A stretch of DNA of 33,236 nucleotides from Discostella pseudostelligera (lineage: Eukaryota > Bacillariophyta > Thalassiosirophyceae > Thalassiosirales > Thalassiosiraceae): assembly GCA_036940085.1 (NCBI GenBank), contig JALLBK010000382.1, forward strand, positions 1-33,236, in the 5' to 3' direction. The translations under genes and the position numbers were made by a program. The first letter of the stretch is position 1, and each line of letters opens with the position of its first letter. The notes below the pieces were generated by a model. It ran no database searches. It was not told the origin of the DNA and was given only the letters and a program-made list of their open reading frames with translations. This document shows, piece after piece, positions 10,286-19,700 of the stretch.

Positions 10286-11229
10286 GACATGCCGACGACG
10301 AGTGATACAATGTCAAGGTTAAATAATGCAACAAATGATCATACCTTTGCTACCTGAAGTACTCTCTCATACGAACCATCTTCTCCCGCAACAAATGGAT
10401 ATGGAAAGTATAATTTCGACTCAGCAAACTTCTCTGCGTGTTTGTTGGCAACCATCATGATCAAACAATTTGTTTTATACCGTTGCTTTGTCGGATCGAG
10501 CATGGTCTTTTCGAATTCATCTCTGGTAGTGAACTTTGTAATTCTACTCTGGGTTGATCTAGATTTGGTTACCATTTCTGCATGTCGTTTATGACGTTCA
10601 TTCCTGTCCATGTTGTTGTTGTTGTTGTTGTTGTTGTTGTGTTGCTTCTGCCATGATGAAGATTGCTCCCGCTGCTGGTACTGCTGACGATGTTGATTAT
10701 GAGCACCACGACGTCGTTTTTTCTTCTTTGTCTCTTCATCCATCATTGCACGATCATATCTTTTTCTATTGGTAGGATCTCCAAGTATTTCGAATGCAGA
10801 AGTGACGCGTCTGAATTCATCGGTGGCAGTGGGGGAAGCATTTTTGTCGGCTGGCAATGAAAATGACAGCAACCAATTCCGCAATGCGTTTTTGACGATG
10901 AATAAATTGACTAACAAGATGAATTATTAAGAAGTATTCACTGAGATATATTAGTATTACTCACGATGTGTCTCCTTGGCTCGTTTGCGATATGCCTTTT
11001 GTATTTCGTCATCGCTGGCAGTGCGCCTGACGCCGAGGACTTTGTACGGGTCACCAGCCGTATTGAATTGTTGAGGTTTCTGGAAGAAGTTGCTGTTGCC
11101 GCTCGGCCGCGCTGCTGTGACTGTGAATATGAACCCGTCGATCAGAATTAGGCCAAGGAATAGGAATGATTTTAGAGGAGCTGGCATTGTTATTGTCTCT
11201 GGGGTGACTACGATCGCCACCGCCGCCAC
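8619..11229 (-). CDS. ER-type J-domain protein with ShKT domain and multiple TM segments
   Basis: Predicted exons are 11229-10965, 10850-10345 and 10160-8619, giving about 770 residues. An N-terminal hydrophobic segment (KSFLFLGLILIDGFIFTVTAA) looks like a signal sequence, so the J domain would face the ER lumen. The J domain spans about residues 60-123 (DPYKVLGV to RKRYD). Its HPD motif (88-90) is rebuilt exactly by splicing the first two exons. A Lys/Arg and poly-Asn linker follows, then a segment of about 200 residues that may be a degenerate thioredoxin-like fold, though I see no CxxC. Next is a six-cysteine ShKT domain (about 416-459, ending CPYSCGVC), then around seven hydrophobic segments to the C terminus. 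J-domain proteins recruit Hsp70 (BiP in the ER). The full architecture matches no family I can name; DNAJC16-like is the nearest guess. Two introns, 114 and 184 nt. Confidence 0.82.
10193..10282. repeat. Compound (GT)n-(GA)n microsatellite inside an intron
   Basis: A (GT)27-like run (10193-10246) passes directly into (GA)18 (10247-10282). It lies wholly within the second intron of the J-domain gene (10161-10344) and fills about half of it. In the transcript it reads as a polypyrimidine (TC)n tract followed by (AC)n, upstream of the acceptor TTTTTAG. Confidence 0.95.
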
Positions 11230-11539
11230 CCTTCATCGCATCGCCTTCGTAGAATGTCTTTGTCTTTGTCTTTGGTTTTGGTCTTTGGTCTCTTTGGCTT
11301 TGGTGTTTGCCTTCGACTTTTGGCGGGAAAGTGCCAAGCCGTACGTACCTACCTAAAACTTACTACGATACTCCTACCTCGTTTCCCTCAACCTCTCCCG
11401 CCATATCTTTTTCAAGCCATAGTATCTCTCTTCCCGCCAAAAACAACCTCACATGCACCGTCCACCACCGTGAGTCGTCTGCAGTAGTAGCCGGCACATC
11501 AAATGACTCACATCTTCTGGTAGAGTTTTTCGTGGCCAA
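11230..11539. promoter_or_regulatory. Promoter region of the J-domain gene, E2F-like motifs
   Basis: This 310-bp stretch lies upstream of the J-domain start (minus strand). It carries TTTTGGCGGGAAA at 11318-11330, a near-perfect E2F/DP consensus. TTCCCGCCAAAAA at 11431-11443 is the same site inverted, and a weaker CTCCCGCC ends at 11402. Several short frames cross it but none shows protein-like composition or homology. Confidence 0.45.
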
Positions 11540-12965
11540 CAAAAAGAACGCACTCGTCTACCATGGGCAATCCATGCGTCTATTCCGCGGAATGCAACTC
11601 ATCTGAAACTTCATCCACATACTTATTCCCGTCCCAAGTCATCGCGGCGGGGGCAACAATGGGTGGCCAAACAAAGTTCGTCGAGGTGAAGCTTCGCATG
11701 CAGGGGTCTCCTACAAATCGATGTCGGCGCCTTCCAATCCTGCCGGTCACACACGTGCATTAAACTACCCTGCACTGTTATCCACATTGCCGACAGAGCA
11801 TTCAGTGGTTGTGAGAAACTTGCTGACATTCATTTTAGCAAGGGGCTTGTGTGGAGATTGGTCGGGAGGCATTTGAGAACTGCACATCACTTCAAGCGCA
11901 TCAACAAGTTCCCGACATATACGGACTCCATCCATGATGGAGCATTCCGTGATTGTGTGAAGTTAATTGATGCGAATATTCAGGGGGCGAAATGGCTGGA
12001 GGAAATCGCTCCCGAGGCATTTGCACAATGTACATCACTGAAACGGATTCATATACCATCCACTGTAACAAAGATTCCACCCTCCAAACAATTCAGGGGG
12101 GGGCATTTGGTTAATGCGAAGAATTGGTGGATGTTGAGCTCGGCGATGGCCTAGAGAAGATTAAGGAGCACGCATGTCGTAACTGCACAGCGCTCAACGT
12201 ATACTGATTCCAACCACCGTCCGTGAGATTGAAGAATACTCTTTCACTGGGTGCAAGAAGCTGGTGCACGTTGAACTCAACGAGAACCTAGAGAGGATCG
12301 GAGACAATGATGCATTTAGCCATTGTTTGGCACTAAAGCACATCCATGTACCATGTACCATATTCCGTTGAGGAAATCCGCAATAAAGCATTTGCAGATT
12401 GCATCAAGCTGGTGAATGTTGAACTCTGCGACGGACTCGAGGATGTTGGGAGTTGTGCATTCCGAAATTGCAAATAATTGAAGCCATCAAAATGGTTGGT
12501 TACGGACTATTCGAAGGCGGTTTGGACGCTGTCGAGTTCAGCGCGGAAGTTGAAGAGTTCTCGGCTAGACATTCACTACGAGAGTCTTGGAACAATGAAG
12601 TTTCAACTTGTTCTTTATCGATGTTTTGCTGTTTGGTTCGTCACAATATTCCATCACATTTGGATATGCTGAAGGCGAACCGATGGCATGAGAATATTCT
12701 TCGTGATATGGAGCGTGTGCGTCTCCGCGCAGGCAGAGGCTGACGACGTGTACGGTGGTTATGAGAACTTCGAGTACAGGCTTATAGTCTATGAACGTTT
12801 GAGGGATGTTGCATCATTGTTGGAGCTGGCCGTCTGGAAAGCAAAGATTAGGGACAATGATGTTTGTGCTGAGCAACAGGCGCAAGGCCGGATTAATTGT
12901 GGTGCCGCCACACGTTCTGACGTTCCTAGTAGGAGTGAAGGGTAAATGCTGGGTCAATTACCGAA
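11540..12965 (+). pseudogene. Decayed BspA-type leucine-rich-repeat gene
   Basis: LRR_5/BspA-like repeats of about 23 residues can be read across all three plus frames. Recognisable units include ADRAFSGCEKLADIHFSKGL (about 11790-11849), EAFAQCTSLKRIHIPSTVTK (about 12010-12075), EYSFTGCKKLVHVELNENLE (about 12233-12293) and KAFADCIKLVNVELCDGLED (about 12387-12443). The start resembles the IPRNATHLKLHP head that I associate with this diatom family. The end resembles its tail (VASLLELAVWKAKI, then RINCGA, near 12805-12910). At least five frame changes and several stops (for example TGA after PCTIF near 12370 and TAA at 12475-12477) break it. Short insertions such as a repeated CCATGTA near 12347-12358 coincide with a break. 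Intact members have long uninterrupted repeats, so this is a relic; sequencing error seems unlikely to explain so many breaks. Confidence 0.85.
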
Positions 12966-13200
12966 TCAAGAACGAGTATTATAGTGACGAAGTTACTGAA
13001 AAGATCAGTGGAATATTTTTTGCAACAGCGGACGACTATGGGAGTCTAGGAGTGACAGTTCAATAACGTGTTCAGTGCAGGAAGAAGACAGCATGATAGA
13101 GGAAACATCTAATTTATTCCTAAACATTTTTCATAAATCTAGAGAATGTATTATACCGAATAACTCGTCAATCAGAACTCCAACAATCTACAGAACCTCC

Positions 13201-15445
13201 TCACAAATCAGGACCAATATTCAATGCTCCCAACTCCATCAACAACTGGCTCACAGGATGATCGACGCCATTATTCTTAATACTCCAATACAATGCCGTC
13301 TCACCCTCTCCCTCCCTCGTACGTTCATTGATATTCGCCCCTCGCTCCACCAATAACTTAACCACCTCCTCATGTCCACCCCGTGCACCCTCATGCAATG
13401 GCGTCCATCCATTATTGTCTTTTGCATCAAGCAAGTGTCCTAAATTGTCAATTACCTCACGAAGTTGATTGGCATCCCCCATCTGTGCGGCAATATGTGC
13501 TGGCGTACTCCCGGTAGTCGACGTATCCTTCTCCTCCTCGGACTTTACTGCATTGGGATGTTTCTCAAGCCATCGCTTCTCCTCAACACTGCCCCGAATT
13601 ATATAGGATGGCAATCCATCGGACATTTCAATCTCATGCCCCCCGTGACCATGTTTGTCATTGGCACCCTCGGCGGCACGCGCTGCCGCCTCGCGTGCAT
13701 TGTGTCGTAGGGAATGTCCGGTGGGTTCAAAGTGAATAAAGATGTTGGCGTAGAATCGTCCTTTTAGTGGAAAGGGTCGACCGTGCAATACTGAATGACT
13801 CTCGTATAAAACCTGAGTATTAAGCAAAGTTTGACAATAGGATGAGATAAGTGCATTAAAAACGACAATAAAGCATCAAACACCGTCCAACTTCTCAACT
13901 CAGATTACACTCACCATATCACCTGGTTCCATAGTAACATTATACGCCTTGCCATCATGAGCATACACCTCAATCGGCCATGGTTCATCCACATCTTGAT
14001 CGACATTCAAAATAGCCGAACTGACCAATGGCATTCGATCGACATGGGTGGCTAGGACCGAGCCTTCGGTGTATACGCGTATGCCGTAGAGGCTGCAATC
14101 GGTGAGCTCTTCGCCGGTCCATTCTTGGATGGTATCCCGCGCTGCATCCCATATTTGACGTTTGAGGGTGGATCCAGCACCCCGGAGGCGCATGTCCTCG
14201 ACGTTGACCATGTAGGTGGGTGCAGTCCACTGGATAAACATAAAGAAATCAATGGACATTCGAAGGAATAAGGAGAAGAAGAATGACAAATATATATGAG
14301 CACACAAAGTTTATAAAAGTGGAGAAAGAGACTGATCAAAAAACGAATCAATATCACTACGCTTCTCTTTCTTCAGGACCCATCGACAAACATGACGAAG
14401 CATATCCCAACACTCTCTCGATACATTCTGCCCCACCCACCCACCCCACACACATCATCATCATCATGCATCATCTCTTCTGTCCTCCCAAAACACAATA
14501 TACCTGCAATCCAAAAATACTCACATGATTAGTATACGTATTCCCTCGTGGCCAATTCTCCTCCTTCCAATTATTTCTTTCCTTATTCTCCTGCCAGAAT
14601 TTTTGGACTGCCGCCCAAACTTTGGGTGGGGCCTTGATTTTTTTGAATCCGAGATCCGTATAATTTTGCATGCTTGCCGGTTGACGCAATGACATTTCCA
14701 CACGATCCTCTTCGGTTACTTTGCACACGGAGTTTGGTCCATGGGAATTGTAATGGTCTTCGCAAGCAGAGATCATGGAGGTGTATTCGGCTTGTTTGTT
14801 TCCCAGATATTGAATTGGCATGTTGTGATATTCAGGGGGTGTTGGGATGGAATCATCATCGGGGTGGAGATTATGGGGTAAAGAGGCGTAGTTGGTGGAT
14901 ATGGATGTGTGATGGATGGGAAAAGAGATGTCAACGCCGTAGGTGGGTTGACCGAAGGAATTGATGGGTTGATTCTTTTGTGGTGGGGTATCCACTTGAT
15001 GATAATTGTTGCCAGCATTGGCAGTGGTGGAGTCGGAGGTGGCAGCTTCTTCGTTGTCGTTGAAGCCCCAGAGATTGAGTGCCAGAGTAAAAGTTGGGAG
15101 GAGTAGATGGAGGGCGAGGAGGCAGAGAGTGGTCGTGGCGGTGGCTCTCCTACGCAACGAGCAGCGAAGGCGGCGGGTGGTCATTATTTTTCTCCGTTCC
15201 ATGCTGCTGCCGCCGCTGCTGCCGCTACGGCTCATCATGATGCTGATCGATGCAACTAATGGCAATGGGATCAACGATGCTGCTCCGCTCGTGGCATCAA
15301 TTATTAGCATGAGGAAGTAGTAGTGGTGGTGTTGTTGTTGGCGATGCGAACGGTGAATGTTGTGAGGCGGATGTGCGTGCGGCATGTTTTGCAGGGGGGG
15401 CTTATTCAGAAAGAATGATGTTAGCGAATTAATGGTGCATGCCAA
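13201..15445 (-). CDS. 2OG-Fe(II) prolyl 4-hydroxylase with ankyrin repeats
   Basis: Predicted exons are 15445-14525, 14229-13915 and 13812-13201, all phase 0, giving 615 residues from the first ATG. A hydrophobic signal-anchor (LCLLALHLLLPTFTLAL, about residues 108-124) follows an Arg-rich stretch, so a type II membrane or secreted enzyme is likely. Starts at 15238 or 15202 would put this segment nearer the N terminus and are at least as plausible. The oxygenase domain (about 270-450) shows the iron ligands H369 and D371 (THVDR) and the distal H422 (VLHGRPFPLKGRF). K429 or R431 is the likely 2-oxoglutarate contact. About three ankyrin repeats follow (TPAHIAAQMGD, TPLHEGARGGHEEVVKLL, TALYWSIKNNG) up to the C terminus. 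The family hydroxylates prolines or related residues in proteins; the substrate here is unknown. A catalytic domain fused to ankyrin repeats is unusual outside algae. Confidence 0.85.
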
Positions 15446-15464
15446 ACGAGCGAGAGAGCGATGC

Positions 15465-15472
15465 TGACGTCA
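15465..15472. promoter_or_regulatory. Palindromic CRE (TGACGTCA)
   Basis: This is a perfect 8-bp cAMP-response-element-type bZIP site, located 20 bp upstream of the first possible ATG of the hydroxylase gene and about 230 bp upstream of the likelier starts. TGACGT-type elements are known in diatom CO2/cAMP-responsive promoters; function here is inferred from sequence only. Confidence 0.4.
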
Positions 15473-16388
15473 CATACAGAGACTCCCAATTATTTATCCG
15501 TTCGTCCAAAAGATATTATTGTCTGCGTCGACGGACAGAAGACAAGAAGCCGGAGCCACACACATAGCAAGGAGCGGACGACGCACAGACTCCATCACCA
15601 TCACCATTTGTTGCATTTTGCACATCGACCATTGCCGACCGACGATGCCTATGCCGATTGCCGATGCCTCTACGCAGCAGCAGCAGCAAATAGGTAGCAT
15701 GGGCATGATGGCCCCAGAGCGTTCTCGTGGGCAGTAGACAGGGCGACATCATCATGGGTGCTAGCGAACGATAATGTGATTGGTGATAGTGCTAACACAA
15801 TCAACTCAACTCGTCGCGTTGGCAGTTGTCAATGCGGCGCCAACCCCATGCGAAAATTTATTCCAGTGACATCGTTTAGCCGACCGGCTACCGAGGATTC
15901 GATGGGCACTGTTTACTACTGTTGCTGCTACGTTGCATCATCGTCGTCGTCATAGTCCTACCTCGACAACAAATTGTCTTCAATGATCACGGTGTGGTAA
16001 GTTCGAAACAATTCATTTGCAACCATACATCGGTGTCAAGTACGAGAGATGATGTTGTGTATCCCAGGTGATGATAGTGCTTGCTTTACAAAATTAATCA
16101 TTCATGCGTGTCATATGAGAACTCTCTCTCTTTTTTCGAGAGTGTGATATCAACAAAGCAGCTGATGGGATATTGTATGCATATATTAAATTTGTGTTGC
16201 TCTGATTGGAAGTTACATTTTCATGAAACTAATATACCTCTTTGTTTCGATCCATGTTTTTGCATTTGACTTTCTCTTTTTTGCAGACTCTTTTTTTCCA
16301 ATCGGGTGACCGGTGGGCATAATATCCAGAGGTGAGCAAATAATAATTCGAGGGTATCTAAAAATGAGGACGAGCAAGATGAATAAGG

Positions 16389-16655
16389 ATGAAGCCAATG
16401 ATGATAGACTATCCATATATATCACAGATCTGTTCAGAATCCGTGTTTGGGGAGGGTTACTACTATTATAATATGTACACACATACCCCGAAAGAGGTCT
16501 GTGTGGGCATATGGTGATATCCCTCTCTGCACACACATAATTTGTCGACTCCTGGATATGCACCACCAACTTAGGCTTTTTATTCTCCTTCGGGCTGTAT
16601 CTCTCTCTCGCTATTTGTTGCGACGGATCGTTGCTAACATTGTTTATGTGTATCT
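16389..16655 (+). repeat. Degenerate dispersed repeat, copy 1
   Basis: This segment aligns by eye with 16816-17030. Shared blocks in the same order are GAAGCCA.TGATGAT, a CTGTTC.GAATC block, ACCCCGAAAGAGGT, GATATGCACCACCA and an AGGCTT block. A later TCGnTnCTAACnTTGTTT-like block is also shared. Overall identity looks moderate and there are several indels. I see no terminal inverted repeats or target duplication. Confidence 0.65.
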
Positions 16656-16815
16656 CCTCTCTCTTTTAGGCGGGGAAGAAAAGATGACGGCACTATTCAA
16701 TCGACATTGATGTGTGGAGGTGTTGGACATGAATCGATGTCAATTCAATGTAAGGTATGTATTGATCACTTTGAAGCACTGCATCTGCAATACAAACGCA
16801 CGCACACACGAGAGA

Positions 16816-17045
16816 AAGCCATTGATGATTCGACTTTCATGTCATAGACCTGTTCTGAATCAGTACGGGGGTGTTGGCACCCCGAAAGAGGTGTCACACC
16901 CACCAATCTTTGTTGACTTTGAATATGCACCACCACTCTGAGGCTTGAACTCGTATGTGTATTATTTTGCCCGCCATGACATGTTGTTGAGTTCGTTCTG
17001 ATCGCTCCTAACTTGTTTTATTGTTTGTAAATCAATCTAATTCAG
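16816..17045 (+). repeat. Degenerate dispersed repeat, copy 2
   Basis: This is the second direct copy, about 430 bp after the first. It keeps ACCCCGAAAGAGGTG (16879-16893) and AATATGCACCACCA (16921-16934). One frame through the core reads TPKEVSHPPIFVDFEYAPPL followed by a stop. Confidence 0.65.
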
Positions 17046-17112
17046 TGAATGGGCACCCTAGCGGTGCATCCTCTTCGACAGCGTAGAACAGAGATGATGA
17101 GCCACCTCTCGG
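17046..17112 (-). repeat. Degenerate dispersed repeat, inverted third copy (core only)
   Basis: On the minus strand this stretch carries ACCCGAGAGGTGG, then GTCGAAGAGGATGCACC, matching the order and spacing of the core of the two upstream copies. The deduced peptide YPRGGSSSLFYAVEEDAPLG resembles the copy 2 peptide (shared P[KR], S, [IL]F, E and AP), so the element may once have been coding. Confidence 0.45.
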
Positions 17113-17272
17113 GTATAATAAACATAAAGTATTGGACACATCACTTTTTTGGTGCGTACCAAAATCCACCTTCAGGAGGGAAATGAAATGAAACTTTCCA
17201 GAAGGATTGTATGATACGCTACGCACTGGACCACGACAGGAACGACGGAAGGAGTACACCATGAGAGGAAAT

Positions 17273-19001
17273 TTAAGAGATCTCAAGCCCTGCATCCTTT
17301 ATGTATCCTTCTCCGCCATTGCCCGCTTTCTTCGCCTTGCGCCTCAAGTAGACAAAGTGAGCAAACAATCCAACATTGGTACCAATCAGCAGGATCCAAG
17401 TAAATTTCTTCCACACCATGAACATAGCCAATAGGATGAAGAAGATGACTCCAAGGGCAATGGGGAACACGTGCCGTTTCTTAAGTCCAACGCCATTCAT
17501 GGCCGCTTCCTCAACAATCGCATCCTCGCGTGACATAAGTCGGCGTTGCTTGAGCACAAGCCAAACCGATCCAACCACTGCGTTTTGTTATTGTTGGAAA
17601 GCGAATCGATGTGACGGTTAGATACTATGAGAGGACACAGAAGTACAAGATGAACAACGTAAACCCTACAACTTACTCGCAAAACTCCAAAAGCAAAGAC
17701 AGAACTTTTCGAATCCTCCCCAAGAACGTTTCGAGTTGTAGTTGCTGCTGCTGCTAGAACTCGATTTCTTCACCTCGCGTTGACATCCCCATCCACAATT
17801 TTCCTTGAATTGATCCGCCGCCCCACAAAGCTTGGAATCATATCCATGGTAATTGTCAAAATTGTCATCGACTTCAATAGCCTCGGCGGCATCATCGTCG
17901 TTGGTTTGCTTAGGCCAAGAAACACAGCTTTGGCATGAATTGAATGAAATCTACACCAAGGGAACATTGTGATGGAGATAGATAAGAAACAAAACGCAAA
18001 TTGTGAGGAACAATGACGTAACAATCGAACCATCATGGATGATAGAATACCAACCTTGATATCATTGTACAAGCCAATGTTGGTATTGGTTGTCTGGGAG
18101 CAATTCTCATCGGTGTACGCATAAATCTTCAAACCACCTTGATTGGTGCATCCAAGTTTGGCATAGTACTGATAGAGCGAGAGTGTGTTGATAGGAGACG
18201 TAAGCCGAAGATAGTCGAGTGATTAGTAAGAAGAAAAACAATAGATGAACAACGATTTGTTGTTGCTCTGCCGATGCAACTAATCATCTCAAATGAAAAA
18301 AACGCCATCCTCATCTCCAGAGAAGGCAACCAATAACAAAAGCCAACTTATACTCACATAGGCATCATTGTAAGCCACAGCCGTACATGTCAAATAATTC
18401 AATGCGTCGGGATTGCCATAATTATTCCCCATGTACTTATAATCAATTTGTTTTTGGCCCACGTAGGCCTTGGAGAATTTGCCCACATCCATTAGGTAGG
18501 TGTCTTCTTTCTTTTTGGTACAGGAGTTGTGACCCTTGCCGTACATTGTAAAGGCGATGTAGGACTTGTTGTTGCTGTTTTATATGATGGTTTGTGTGGT
18601 TGGAGGGGTGAGGGGCGGGGTCGTCAGAGATTCGAGAGGGACAATGCCCAACGACATCAACAATATCCAACATGGTGCATGTCAATGTCTAAGGTGCACC
18701 TTGGGCACACATATCATAATAATAACACTTACAGAAGCATACACTTCTTGGGCACAATCGAATAATCCGCCCAATATGTATCCATCGATCCTTGATCATA
18801 TGACCAGAAATCATCATCGAAGGACATGACATCTCCCGAGCCCGAGAGGGCACGTTCGAATTGATGATGATCTTTGTAGACGATCTCATTGGCATCACTA
18901 CCAGCAGCAGCAGCAGCAGCAACACCGCCACGGGTAGACGATGCGGCGGTAGCGGTAGTCCTCCCCACGAGGAGGGATAGGAGGATGTTAATAGGGTTCA
19001 T
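17273..19001 (-). CDS. Diatom-type secreted Cys-rich membrane protein, function unknown
   Basis: Predicted exons are 19001-18733, 18574-18358, 18168-18055, 17950-17677 and 17577-17273, giving about 392 residues. All introns are GT-AG. An N-terminal hydrophobic stretch (INILLSLLVGRTTATAA) looks like a signal peptide. The ectodomain has paired cysteines and a recurring style of motifs: WADYSIVPKKC, MYGKGHNSC, LNYLTCTAVAYNDAYYYAKL, IYAYTDENCSQ and FNSCQSCVSWP. I associate this order of motifs with a multi-copy diatom family of unknown function, though I cannot name a domain. The C-terminal part has hydrophobic segments (FCLCFWSFAMVGSVWLVL; HVFPIALGVIFFILLAMFMVW; FTWILLIGTNVGLFAHFVYL), followed by a basic tail. 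A surface or endomembrane protein with a lumenal or external Cys-rich domain is the best guess. Confidence 0.75.
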
Positions 19002-19700
19002 GGTTTAGTCAAGTTGTTCTTTATCGTCCGCTGTGGTGGTGTTGGTGGTAGACCAGCGGAATTTCCATGTCCATGGCCACTTTGCTTGTTGGAAGTGGTG
19101 GCTGGCATTTTTGGCATGGTGGACGATGATGGCGGCGACGGCGGAGAAGTTAGAAGAAAGAAGAAGCAGAGAGAAAGTGGGGGTTGGATCTTTACCGGGA
19201 GGTTCTGCAAAAGTATTTCGGCCGTTGAGCGCGCCATCGAGCACATTTGAGAAAGTTCAAGCAATAAGACTAAGTACTTCCGCCTTCTCGAATAGTGTCA
19301 ACAAGATCGCCAGTTTTGGAATTCAACTTCACACTGTCGTCAGACAGACGAAGCTCTTGACGCCAGACAGACGAAAAGAGTTCCCGCCATTTATGCCTCA
19401 ACTTCCGCAATCATCTTCCCGCAATTTCGCTTTCGCCACTTGCCACTCTACTCCCCCTTCATTGCATTACATAATACCCAGAGAGAATGGTTTGGTGGTG
19501 CAAACTTATGGATTGATTAGGGATTTACATTATGTACATATCTTATCAGTGTAGGATGTCGAGTCTCTAGGCAGTAGGCAGCGGCATGGGAGCATACCGC
19601 CATCCTTCCTTTGGTAGGGTTTCCTGACCGCAGTGCATTGATTGAGCTCGATGACTCGGCAACAGGACACGCGGTGTCCAGTGTCCACTCTACCGATGCG
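19002..19700. promoter_or_regulatory. Intergenic region, promoter of the Cys-rich protein gene
   Basis: These 700 bp lie upstream of the Cys-rich protein gene and downstream of the giant gene's stop. E2F-like TTCCCGCC (19381-19388) and TTCCCGCA (19416-19423) are present. A 173-codon frame on the plus strand (19033-19554) has no family signal or typical composition, and I do not call it. Confidence 0.4.

Larger units (their letters stand above)
15446..17272. other. Intergenic region without recognised gene
   Basis: These 1.8 kb lie between the start of the hydroxylase gene and the 3' end of the Cys-rich protein gene. The open frames are short, carry no family signal and have skewed composition. 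The left part should hold the hydroxylase promoter. The right half holds degenerate repeat copies, described separately. I see no tRNA or rRNA. Confidence 0.5.

Noticed and set aside
10102..10290. Open frame made of Ser-Leu and Thr-His dipeptides
   Set aside because: It is a translation of the intronic (GT)n(GA)n microsatellite.
16447..16941. Two open frames of 75-87 codons on the plus strand
   Set aside because: They overlap the degenerate repeat copies, do not agree with each other in frame, and have no recognisable product.
17032..17295. 87-codon frame on the minus strand downstream of the Cys-rich gene
   Set aside because: It overlaps the end of that gene and the inverted repeat core; no independent start signal or homology.
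19033..19554. 173-codon open frame on the plus strand
   Set aside because: Low-complexity, Trp/Ala-rich start, no family signal, and it lies in the promoter region of the divergent Cys-rich gene.
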